NCBI GenBank assembly: GCA_964457585.1
Contig: CAYWFU010000030.1
Coordinates: 1-30,786 of the forward strand
Direction: 5' to 3'
Source: CAYWFU01 sp964457585
GTDB lineage: Bacteria; JACRDZ01
DNA: 30,786 bases
Shown here: in pieces, positions 25,249-30,786 of the stretch
How the letters are laid out: every line of letters begins with the position of its first letter
Numbering within the stretch: the first letter of the stretch is position 1
Notes under the pieces: model-generated
The model's database searches: none
What the model saw: only the letters and a program-made list of their open reading frames with translations
Told to the model about the DNA's origin: nothing
Position numbers and translations under genes: made by a program

Positions 25249-26018
25249 ATTAAATTATTAATATATTCACCAAACAACTCTATTTTTTTTGCATCTTCAG
25301 GTATAAACAAAAATGGCTTAACATCTTCTGCCAAAAGTTTAAGGTTTAAATTGGTACAATGCTTAATGAGTTTTTCTTTTAAATCAGGTAAGTTATCTAT
25401 ATCTATTTTAGTTTTAAGATAATCATAGTTCGGTTTCGTTCTGGCAAAAAGGAAAATTGCATCGAAAAAGTCTCTGCCCATGGCTCGTTTACGCATAAAA
25501 ATAGCATAGATTTTTTGCGAAAGCAGGATGTCAGAAGGAACAACATTAATACTGGTAAATACATCAAATTTATTAAGGATAATTTTATCGGGTTTATAAG
25601 AAAAATTTTGTGGTTCTGAATCGAGCTGAATGAGAATTTTTTCTTCTTTGTGGAAGGAAAGGTTGTTTTTATATAATAAATCAGGTATTCGGATATATAG
25701 TCTGTATGCGCCTTCAAAAGAAATTTTCAATTCTACGGCAAACCCATATAATTTTAGTTTTTTTTCAATAAGTTCACCGAGAGCCTTAAAATTTTTTTTA
25801 TTAAGTCCCTGATTATCAAAATCCAGGTCTTCAGAAAATCGAGGCAAAACATAAATTATATGTATAGCTGTTCCACCCATAAAAACAAGATTTTGTCCAA
25901 ACTTGGAAGTAAAAACAATTTCAAGAATTTTATATTGCAAATATTCACGCAAAATATTCCTTTTAAAAGACTTCATATTTTCAGGGTAAAACGATTCTAT
26001 CTGTTTTAGTTCAAGCAT
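25245..26018 (-). CDS. AbiEii-type nucleotidyltransferase toxin
   Basis: A 257-residue nucleotidyltransferase of the AbiEii/MenA group (type IV TA, phage abortive infection). The signature GGTAIHI (48-54) is followed by SEDLDFD (62-68), giving the metal-binding acidic residues, a distal Lys/Asp region and the helical RDFFDAIFLF motif. Related toxins add nucleotides to tRNA acceptor ends. The start overlaps the upstream antitoxin gene by 8 nt (ATGCTTGA), the normal AbiE order. GGAG lies 10 nt upstream. It looks complete and functional. Confidence 0.88.
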   Translation of the reverse strand: MLELKQIESFYPENMKSFKRNILREYLQYKILEIVFTSKFGQNLVFMGGTAIHIIYVLPRFSEDLDFDNQGLNKKNFKALGELIEKKLKLYGFAVELKISFEGAYRLYIRIPDLLYKNNLSFHKEEKILIQLDSEPQNFSYKPDKIILNKFDVFTSINVVPSDILLSQKIYAIFMRKRAMGRDFFDAIFLFARTKPNYDYLKTKIDIDNLPDLKEKLIKHCTNLNLKLLAEDVKPFLFIPEDAKKIELFGEYINNLI

Positions 26019-26628
26019 TTTTTATAAACTCCATGAAAGATTTTATTCTATTTGCCAATGTTTTTTGTTTAAATTTTTCAAGATATTCCATCAATTTTTT
26101 TTCGTTTATAACTTTATGAAAAGTATCTTTATTTATTCGCAGGCTATCAAAACTATCATTGTCTTTTATAGTATGATTTAAATAAAAATAATCAAGGAGC
26201 GCTTTTTCAGCGGATGCGATCTTGAAATTTTTATTATCATACAGTTTAATTTCATACCCGAAGAAAAGCTTCGGATTTATGGTTTTATAAGTAAAATTAC
26301 CAATTTTAGTCTTAAAAATATAGGTTCGCCTGCTTGAGGCGGATGTTATGCTATAAACACTTTCGGGAATAAGCCCATAATGGGAAAGCGCCATTTCAAA
26401 TGAAATATAAGAAGGACTGTAAATTTTATTGGCAATCTCGAATAACGTGTTTTCATTAATTTTAAAATCAGAAAATATATAAAAGCTTTTAACAATTTTT
26501 ATGATATAACCTTTGTCCTGCCATTCATTAAGTCTGCGTCTATGAAAATTGATATCTATTTTTTTTATATCATTTAGAGAGAATATCGTAAATTCTTTGA
26601 GTTTTTCTTTTAGTTCTATATATTGCAT
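26011..26628 (-). CDS. AbiEi-type antitoxin / transcription regulator
   Basis: 205 residues. An N-terminal winged helix (about 5-55, 'FSLNDIKKI...RRLNEWQDKGYI') precedes a C-terminal antitoxin domain with the family's 'SPSYISFEMALSHYGLIPESVYSITSAS' type block (cited here from 81 to 108) and IASAEKALLDYFYL. Such antitoxins both neutralise the partner and repress their own promoter. AAGGAA precedes the ATG. A promoter and an inverted repeat lie directly upstream. First gene of the two-gene abiE operon. Confidence 0.85.
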   Translation of the reverse strand: MQYIELKEKLKEFTIFSLNDIKKIDINFHRRRLNEWQDKGYIIKIVKSFYIFSDFKINENTLFEIANKIYSPSYISFEMALSHYGLIPESVYSITSASSRRTYIFKTKIGNFTYKTINPKLFFGYEIKLYDNKNFKIASAEKALLDYFYLNHTIKDNDSFDSLRINKDTFHKVINEKKLMEYLEKFKQKTLANRIKSFMEFIKNA

Positions 26629-26641
26629 TTTATTTCCTTAA

Positions 26642-26659
26642 AGTGTTATTTTTAGCACT
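26642..26659 (-). promoter_or_regulatory. Possible AbiEi operator
   Basis: AGTGTTA (26642-26648) and TAGCACT (26653-26659) form a 7-bp inverted repeat with one mismatch and a 4-nt spacer, in the leader just after the predicted transcription start. AbiEi proteins are known to bind inverted repeats at their promoters; the assignment here is inferred from position. Confidence 0.4.
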
Positions 26660-26671
26660 AATACGAAATAC

Positions 26672-26700
26672 AGCATAAATTAAAGCAGGTTTGATGTCAA
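26672..26700 (-). promoter_or_regulatory. Promoter of the abiE operon
   Basis: On the minus strand TTGACA (26700-26695), a 17-bp spacer and TATGCT (26677-26672), 43 nt before the ATG. Confidence 0.7.
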
Positions 26701-26709
26701 GTAATAAAT

Positions 26710-26848
26710 AAAATTTTCAGAAATTTCCCAAAATGTTATTTTTTTGTAGTTGCTCAATTCGTTGAGCTTAAAAGAGCTTGATAAATCAAGCAACTACAAT
26801 TATGAAAATTAGCAATTTTTGCTATTTAGGAAATTTCTGTAAAATTTT
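26710..26848. repeat. Nested inverted repeat containing double-hairpin copy C
   Basis: Outer arms of 19-20 bp (26710-26728 and 26829-26848, one insertion) enclose copy C of the double-hairpin family: TTGTAGTTGC (26744-26753) and GCAACTACAA (26790-26799), with inner hairpins GCTCAA/TTGAGC and GCTTGAT/ATCAAGC. The whole 139 bp can fold as one branched structure. It lies between the abiE promoter and the next element. Confidence 0.8.
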
Positions 26849-26930
26849 TACAAAAAACAATCTTGACAAAAAATTAGGAAAGGGGTCAAATAAATTTTAA
26901 AATATTTGAGCAAAAAAAATAAAAAAATTA

Positions 26931-27125
26931 TTGTAACTATTCAGCACATTTATTTTGCGGTGGAGGAGAGTCTGTCATTCCCGCAGTGTTTAAGCGGGAA
27001 TCCAGATTTTATATTTAAACTGAAAAATGGATTCCCGATTAAACATGTCGGGAATGACAAGCCAAAGGTGCACGCCAATACAGTATTTTATGCATTATCC
27101 GCCAAATTGTGCTGAATAGTTACAA
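26931..27125. mobile_element. 195-bp MITE-like element with 18-bp perfect terminal inverted repeats
   Basis: Ends are TTGTAACTATTCAGCACA (26931-26948) and its exact complement (27108-27125). Nested inside is a second inverted element, TGTCATTCCCG (26973-26983) to CGGGAATGACA (27049-27059), of the widespread 'GTCATTCCCGC' repeat type. There is no transposase. No clear target duplication was found. The frame across 26906-27115 is an artefact of this repeat. The right end abuts in-frame pentapeptide coding sequence. Confidence 0.8.
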
Positions 27126-27610
27126 ATTCAGATTTTAAAGAATCAGATTTTAGATTTGCAAGTTTTAGCTTAACAGATTTAAAAAATGCTAATTTTAATT
27201 CAGCTAAATTATTTGACACAGGATTTTTAAAAATAGATTTTAGTAATATACAAATAAATGAAAATGAATTAAAACAAGCGTTATTAATAGAACCTAAAAA
27301 TAGTATGGCATCGCATAAATTAGAAGCCCTAAGACTTAAAATACTAAAAAATCACACAGCTTCTGTTTATTCAGTAGCAATATCAGAAGAAAGCGGGATA
27401 ATAGTTTCTGGCTCATTTGATAACACTATAAAAATATGGGATATAAAAACAGGGGAAGAAATATTTACAATTTATTTATTTAATCAAAATGAATGGATAG
27501 TATTGGAAAAAGATAAAGTAAAAACCAGATCAGGGTTTGAAAATAAACATATTTGTTATGGTGTTGGACTAGTCAATTTTCCATATCAGGCAGTAAATCA
27601 AATAAATTAA
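27116..27610 (+). pseudogene. 5'-truncated pentapeptide-repeat / WD40 gene
   Basis: The frame is open from 27116, just after a TGA inside the MITE's terminal repeat, and no ATG, GTG, TTG or CTG occurs in frame until 27305. Codons 27125-27220 read as pentapeptide repeats (SDFKESDFRFASFS, DLKNANF), and after a linker one WD40 blade follows (HTASVYSVAISEESG ... SFDNTIKIWDIKTGEE), then an EWIVLE tail. The real protein must have started upstream, so the MITE removed or separated the 5' end. Translation from 27305 would keep only the WD40 part (101 residues). Similar pentapeptide/WD40 proteins are large scaffolds; this is a remnant. Confidence 0.7.
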
Positions 27611-27723
27611 TTTATGGTTTCAGGATATTCATGTCATGCTTCTCTGAAATCAGCTTTAAGTTTAATAAGTTTTTATAATGCGGAATACAGCATATATATG
27701 ATTTAATTCGGAATGTATTCATC

Positions 27724-27752
27724 TTGACAACGTGTAGTTTATAAGCTACAAT
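27724..27752 (+). promoter_or_regulatory. Promoter and likely operator of the toxin-antitoxin operon
   Basis: TTGACA (27724-27729), a 17-bp spacer and TACAAT (27747-27752). GTAGTTTATAAGCTAC (27734-27749), an imperfect palindrome, overlaps the spacer and -10 and is a plausible autorepression site. The toxin ATG is only 10 nt past the -10. Confidence 0.7.
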
Positions 27753-27762
27753 ATTATTAGCA

Positions 27763-28050
27763 ATGGAAAAAACAATAATTTCATACAAAACACAAGATAA
27801 CGAAGAACCATTTACTAATTGGCTTTATTCTTTAAAAGATAAAATTTCCCAGAAAAGAATACTTGTCAGATTGAAAAGAGTGGAGCAGGGTAATTATGGA
27901 GATTATAAAAGATTTAGCGGAATATTGGAGTTACGTTTTGATTTTGGAAAAGGATACAGAGTGTATTGTGGTGAAGATGGGCATGCTTTTGTAATACTGC
28001 TCGTTGGAGGTGATAAGAGTACCCAGGAAAAAGATATATACTCAAACTAA
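27763..28050 (+). CDS. RelE/HigB-like toxin, C-terminus replaced by MITE insertion
   Basis: 95 residues, of the 'addiction module killer protein' (TIGR02683-like) type of ribosome-dependent mRNA interferases: LKRVEQGNYGDYKR, LELRFDFGKGYRVY, and LLVGGDKSTQEKDI are characteristic. After KDI the frame enters a foldback element and ends YSN-stop. Removing the element restores KKALEYWEDYHEQKKI and an end 20 nt inside the antitoxin gene, giving 108 residues. Activity of the shortened form is uncertain: the core fold is present but the last helix is lost. There is no Shine-Dalgarno; the promoter implies a leader of only a few bases. Confidence 0.85.
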   Translation: MEKTIISYKTQDNEEPFTNWLYSLKDKISQKRILVRLKRVEQGNYGDYKRFSGILELRFDFGKGYRVYCGEDGHAFVILLVGGDKSTQEKDIYSN

Positions 28051-28218
28051 TCAGGTTTGCGAATTTATAACGCTCCTCTGTACTCCATCTTGAAACGATC
28101 TTCATTCGCAAAATCCTCAATGTAGTTAAAACTACACCTGCGGTTTTGCTCAATCAGATCGTTCCAATCTGAAGCACATATGAACATTCTAAATTCGCAA
28201 ACCTGATTAGTTTGAGTA
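28039..28218. mobile_element. 180-bp foldback MITE with TA target duplication
   Basis: Perfect terminal inverted repeats of about 30 bp (TACTCAAACTAATCAGG... and the complement ending CCTGATTAGTTTGAGTA). Inner sequence is also imperfectly palindromic (AACGATCT/AGATCGTT, apex GTAGTTAAAACTAC), so the whole unit folds into one long hairpin. TA dinucleotides at 28037-28038 and 28219-28220 flank it, the target preference of IS630/Tc1-mariner elements. No transposase; it would need one supplied in trans. Confidence 0.9.
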
Positions 28219-28251
28219 TAAAAAAAGCATTGGAATATTGGGAGGATTACC

Positions 28252-28557
28252 ATGAACAAAAAAAAATATAGAACATTAAATGAAATTGAAGAAGAGTATT
28301 TTACTATGCATCCAAAAGAAATTAAACAGTATCTTGAGGTTGCTTTAGAAGAATATCAGAAAGACGGAGATGAAAAAGCTTTTTTATCTTCACTTGCAGT
28401 TGTTACCAAAGTAAAAGGTGGGTTTACAAAACTTTCTAAAGAAGCAGGATTGAATCGAGAGCATCTGTACAGGGCATTATCCAAAGACGGTGATCCAAAA
28501 TTTTCAACCGTTATACAAATACTTAATTCGCTAGGACTTAATTTGAAAGTTGCATAA
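28252..28557 (+). CDS. HigA-like antitoxin (HTH, TIGR02684-like)
   Basis: 101 residues. An N-terminal stretch (about 1-50, with YLEVALEEYQKDGDEKAFLSS, cited 27-47 as the family's usual block) precedes a Cro/C1-like helix-turn-helix (about 50-98: FTKLSKEAGLNREHLYRALS, then PKFSTVIQILNSLGL). It pairs with the toxin just upstream and should repress the operon. GGGAGGATTACC gives a strong ribosome binding site. The gene is intact although the MITE now separates it from the toxin by about 200 bp. Confidence 0.88.
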   Translation: MNKKKYRTLNEIEEEYFTMHPKEIKQYLEVALEEYQKDGDEKAFLSSLAVVTKVKGGFTKLSKEAGLNREHLYRALSKDGDPKFSTVIQILNSLGLNLKVA

Positions 28558-28579
28558 TGGCAATATTTTATAATATATC

Positions 28580-29185
28580 CTAACAACGTTTTTTATTTTT
28601 TCGTACTGAAAACCCAAAATGTCCCAGTTTTCGTCCTAATTCATAATATTGCCCATGAGCATAAGCTAATAATCCTGCTTTTTCCAGACATAACCGTCCT
28701 TTTTCATCTAATAAATTGGAAGAAACCTGTACTGCTATGACTTCTGCCAGAAACATTGTGTGAGAACCGAGTTTTAGCAATTGTTTTACTTTGCACTCAA
28801 TATTAATAGGACATTCCATAACAATCGGACAATGTACTTTAATAGCTTGAACTGGTGTTAGACCTGTAGCAGTAAATTTATCTATATTACGGCCTGATGC
28901 AACTCCGCACCAGTCCAATGCATTCACCTGCTTTATAGAAGGTATATTTACAACGAATTCATGTGTTTTTTGAATTATTTTATAAGAATATCGCTCAGGG
29001 CGAATAGAAATAAATAACATTGGAGGTTCACTGCAGATTGTCCCTGTCCATGCAATGGTTATTAGATTTGGTTTCCACTCTTCTGTTCCGCCGCAGCTCA
29101 CTAAAACTGCTGGAACAGGAGATAGCATTGTTCCTGGTTTCCATGATTTTTTTTTATATATTCTGATTTTATTAACACATTTCAC
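28580..29185 (-). CDS. Flavin reductase-like (FMN-binding split-barrel) protein
   Basis: 201 residues, of the flavin reductase/ferric reductase-like family: PVPAVLVSCGG, NLITIAWTGTICSEPPMLFIS, and EFVVNIPS are typical of the FMN-binding split barrel. It probably binds FMN and shuttles electrons from NAD(P)H or serves as a flavoredoxin; the substrate is unknown. The start is the GTG at 29185, two nt after the stop of the preceding small gene, with only a weak AAGAAAG upstream; Met20 is an alternative start. The C-terminal tail is basic and ends with KNKKRC. Confidence 0.85.
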   Translation of the reverse strand: MKCVNKIRIYKKKSWKPGTMLSPVPAVLVSCGGTEEWKPNLITIAWTGTICSEPPMLFISIRPERYSYKIIQKTHEFVVNIPSIKQVNALDWCGVASGRNIDKFTATGLTPVQAIKVHCPIVMECPINIECKVKQLLKLGSHTMFLAEVIAVQVSSNLLDEKGRLCLEKAGLLAYAHGQYYELGRKLGHFGFSVRKNKKRC

Positions 29186-29187
29186 AA

Positions 29188-29376
29188 TTAATTCTTTCTT
29201 TTTTCTTTATTCCTCTTCTCGACTTCATCCTGAGTATAAACCCACCCATCTTTTACATCTTTCAAACCTTTCTCTATCTTTTGAAGAACATAAAGATGAT
29301 ATTGGATGTCCTCTAACAAGCAATCATCAGGTAATCCTTTGAGAAGATTATTTACTTCTTCTTTTGCTGTCTGCAT
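29188..29376 (-). CDS. Small antitoxin-like protein
   Basis: 62 residues from the ATG at 29376, chosen because AAGGAG (29388-29383) sits 6 nt upstream; an ATG five codons earlier overlaps that site. The pattern MQTAKEEVNNLLKGLPDD ... LEDIQYHLYVLQKIEKGL ... VYTQDEVEKR resembles small antitoxins that precede RelE-type toxin genes in many bacteria. No toxin follows; a flavin reductase gene does. It may be an orphan antitoxin. The promoter is one of the two duplicated copies. Confidence 0.65.
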   Translation of the reverse strand: MQTAKEEVNNLLKGLPDDCLLEDIQYHLYVLQKIEKGLKDVKDGWVYTQDEVEKRNKEKRKN

Positions 29377-29404
29377 AATTTTCTCCTTCATTCTGTTAAA
29401 TTAA

Positions 29405-29446
29405 AATTTAATCACAGAAAACTATAGCTGTCAATGATATTTTTTG
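29405..29446 (-). repeat. Promoter-bearing repeat, copy 2
   Basis: Matches 25031-25074 with about five differences over 42 bp. It also encodes the last residues (ISLTAIVFCD) of the upstream glycosyltransferase. Confidence 0.75.
29406..29434 (-). promoter_or_regulatory. Promoter of the small antitoxin-like gene
   Basis: TTGACA (29434-29429), a 17-bp spacer and TTAAAT (29411-29406) on the minus strand, 29 nt before the ATG at 29376. It lies inside the 3' coding end of the glycosyltransferase gene. Confidence 0.65.
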
Positions 29447-30775
29447 TTTTTTAATTATGGCAATCAAATTATTTATTCCTACAGCTGCAAATATCCACAA
29501 AAGCGGTGTAATCGGCGCTCGCTGTCCTGCATCTCCAAAAAAAACCAATGCGCCTGTAATACAATGCAATATAAATATATATAATGCAATATATTTTTCC
29601 CATTCTTTTAAACTAAAATATATTCCTGCAAAAAATAATAATAGTAAAGGGTAGTAATAGATTTTCCCAATCGTTCTCCATACTTCTTTTGGTCTGGGAA
29701 GAGTGGTTAAAGGATGCCAGTATTGCCAGAAAGTAATAAATTTTTTACCTGCTAAAATTATATATTTATCAGGATTATTGGTTATCCATTTCCATCCCAT
29801 ATGCCAGTAGCGCAAATCGCGTTCATTTGCTGTTATTCCTTTTGAACGTCCAAACTGCAGATTAAGCCAGGGTGATCCTGACTGCTGTGCCCAGTCAACC
29901 CAATCTGTAGCATTTCCCCAGCCGGGTTCGCTTCCGCTGAAATAAAATCTTGCAGAACCGCTCCATGGCACCCAGACTCCCTGTGAGCGTGAATTATTAC
30001 CGCCCCAGAATCTTAATCCGCCTGCTGTGCTGATTGGAATAAATTCTTTAAAAACAATATAATTTCTAATTGTCCAGATAGAAATTATTATTGTAAGTAT
30101 AAATATGATCGTTGTAAAAGTTTTAAAAATATTTGATAAATTTTTTTTATAAATTAAAAAAACCCATAAGAGCAGGAATGGATAGAAAAACGGGGAAGAA
30201 TAAGAAATAGTAAGTGATGCTAATCCTAAGAGCAGTCCGATTATAACTGCATATTTATAAGAAAATTCTTTTTGAATTTTTAACATATAATATATAGCTA
30301 TGATTTCAAAAGTTATATATGGTATTTGTGAAAGATACCATGATGAAATTTGAGTAAGAAGTGGATCAAAAATAAAAAAAATACTTGCGATTTTACCAGT
30401 ATTTTCATTTTTTATATTTTTACCAATTAAATATATAAATATGCAGATCACACTTGATAAAATAGCTTGAACAACTCTTATAGCCCAATATTGGTGTCCA
30501 AAAATAAAATATAATAAAGAAAGAAGATACATATAAACAGGAGGTTTTTCTGTAGCAGGATCGCCGGGATTTACCACAAAACCATATCCTCTGGCAATAT
30601 TCATTGCAACTTTATCATAAAACACACCATCAACGCCAGGGTGGGTGTTAATCCCTTCAACAAAAAAAACATAAAGCATTTTAACAATAAATGAAAGAAT
30701 GAAAATAGCTATTAGAATTTTTTTTTCATCTATAAAAATGTTCTTTAATTTTTCTTTAATCATTTTTTTATCCAT
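29408..30775 (-). CDS. GT39/ArnT-like membrane glycosyltransferase
   Basis: 455 residues with about ten TM helices. After TM1 (about 20-38) comes an extracytoplasmic loop with HPGVDGVFYD (D49 the likely catalytic acid) and EKPPVYMYLLSLLYFIFG, typical of PMT/ArnT-type GT-C enzymes that take sugar from polyprenyl-phosphate carriers. A large loop (about 255-330, SWxGxNN-like 'RFWGGNNSRSQG') is extracytoplasmic. Substrate is unknown. The gene is complete: an in-frame stop lies just upstream of the ATG. Its last eleven or so codons come from the promoter repeat, so the original C-terminus may have been altered. Confidence 0.85.
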   Translation of the reverse strand: MDKKMIKEKLKNIFIDEKKILIAIFILSFIVKMLYVFFVEGINTHPGVDGVFYDKVAMNIARGYGFVVNPGDPATEKPPVYMYLLSLLYFIFGHQYWAIRVVQAILSSVICIFIYLIGKNIKNENTGKIASIFFIFDPLLTQISSWYLSQIPYITFEIIAIYYMLKIQKEFSYKYAVIIGLLLGLASLTISYSSPFFYPFLLLWVFLIYKKNLSNIFKTFTTIIFILTIIISIWTIRNYIVFKEFIPISTAGGLRFWGGNNSRSQGVWVPWSGSARFYFSGSEPGWGNATDWVDWAQQSGSPWLNLQFGRSKGITANERDLRYWHMGWKWITNNPDKYIILAGKKFITFWQYWHPLTTLPRPKEVWRTIGKIYYYPLLLLFFAGIYFSLKEWEKYIALYIFILHCITGALVFFGDAGQRAPITPLLWIFAAVGINNLIAIIKKQKISLTAIVFCD

Positions 30776-30786
30776 ATTTCACGATT

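Noticed and set aside
26906..27115. 69-codon open frame between the abiE genes and the WD40 remnant
   Set aside because: Its residues are the translation of the inverted-repeat element (SFPQCLSGNPDF and similar are hallmarks of the GTCATTCCCGC repeat) and there is no ribosome binding site.
27614..27706. Small open frame after the WD40 remnant
   Set aside because: About 30 codons, no ribosome binding site and no similarity that I recognise.

Overview
The window is a strongly AT-rich stretch of a bacterial chromosome. It carries housekeeping and envelope genes on the left, and an accessory tract of broken genes, toxin-antitoxin (TA) genes and small palindromic elements on the right. RNase Y next to a YmdB-type phosphoesterase, MutS2, MltG, a lipobox lipoprotein, PilZ, a bS22/mS38-like mini ribosomal protein and several families of short palindromes suggest an uncultivated candidate-phylum bacterium (Omnitrophota or Firestonebacteria-like). 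That placement is inference and weak. No rRNA, tRNA, CRISPR array or transposase gene was seen.

Layout. 0-2 kb, minus strand: a compact row galT, a 29-codon ribosomal-protein-like gene, a TPR protein and a cold-shock gene, the last two overlapping as TAATG. 2.4-6.1 kb: an orphan sensor histidine kinase runs into ymdB, which overlaps the 3' end of rny. 6.6-13 kb, plus strand: birA, a PilZ protein, a WrbA-like flavoprotein, mltG, a secreted beta-helix protein, a lipoprotein with three carboxypeptidase-regulatory-like domains and a fumarylacetoacetate-hydrolase-family enzyme; the last five lie 3-34 nt apart. 13-16.6 kb, minus: a large secreted LVIVD-repeat protein with about 21 blades. 16.7-22.9 kb: a DUF2148 iron-sulfur protein, the bifunctional NAD(P)HX repair enzyme, DUF2784, mutS2 and a protoglobin-PsiE membrane protein. 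23-25 kb, minus: two paralogous radical SAM proteins separated by an inverted-repeat element.

25-29.4 kb is the accessory tract: a HipA kinase relic, an AbiE-type TA pair, two miniature elements, a pentapeptide/WD40 gene cut off by one of them, and a RelE/HigB-like TA pair whose toxin 3' end is broken by a 180-bp foldback element flanked by TA duplications. A flavin reductase, a small antitoxin-like protein and a glycosyltransferase complete the right end. A nearly identical promoter-containing sequence of about 42 bp occurs at both ends of this tract.

The strongest observations are the clean MITE insertion into the toxin gene (the ancestral overlap with the antitoxin can be rebuilt exactly), the MITE-truncated pentapeptide/WD40 gene, the duplicated promoter flanking the tract, the hidden 29-aa ribosomal protein gene, the nested palindrome families, the protoglobin-PsiE fusion, and two genes whose promoters predict leaderless or nearly leaderless mRNAs. 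I did not find a clearly new multi-gene system.
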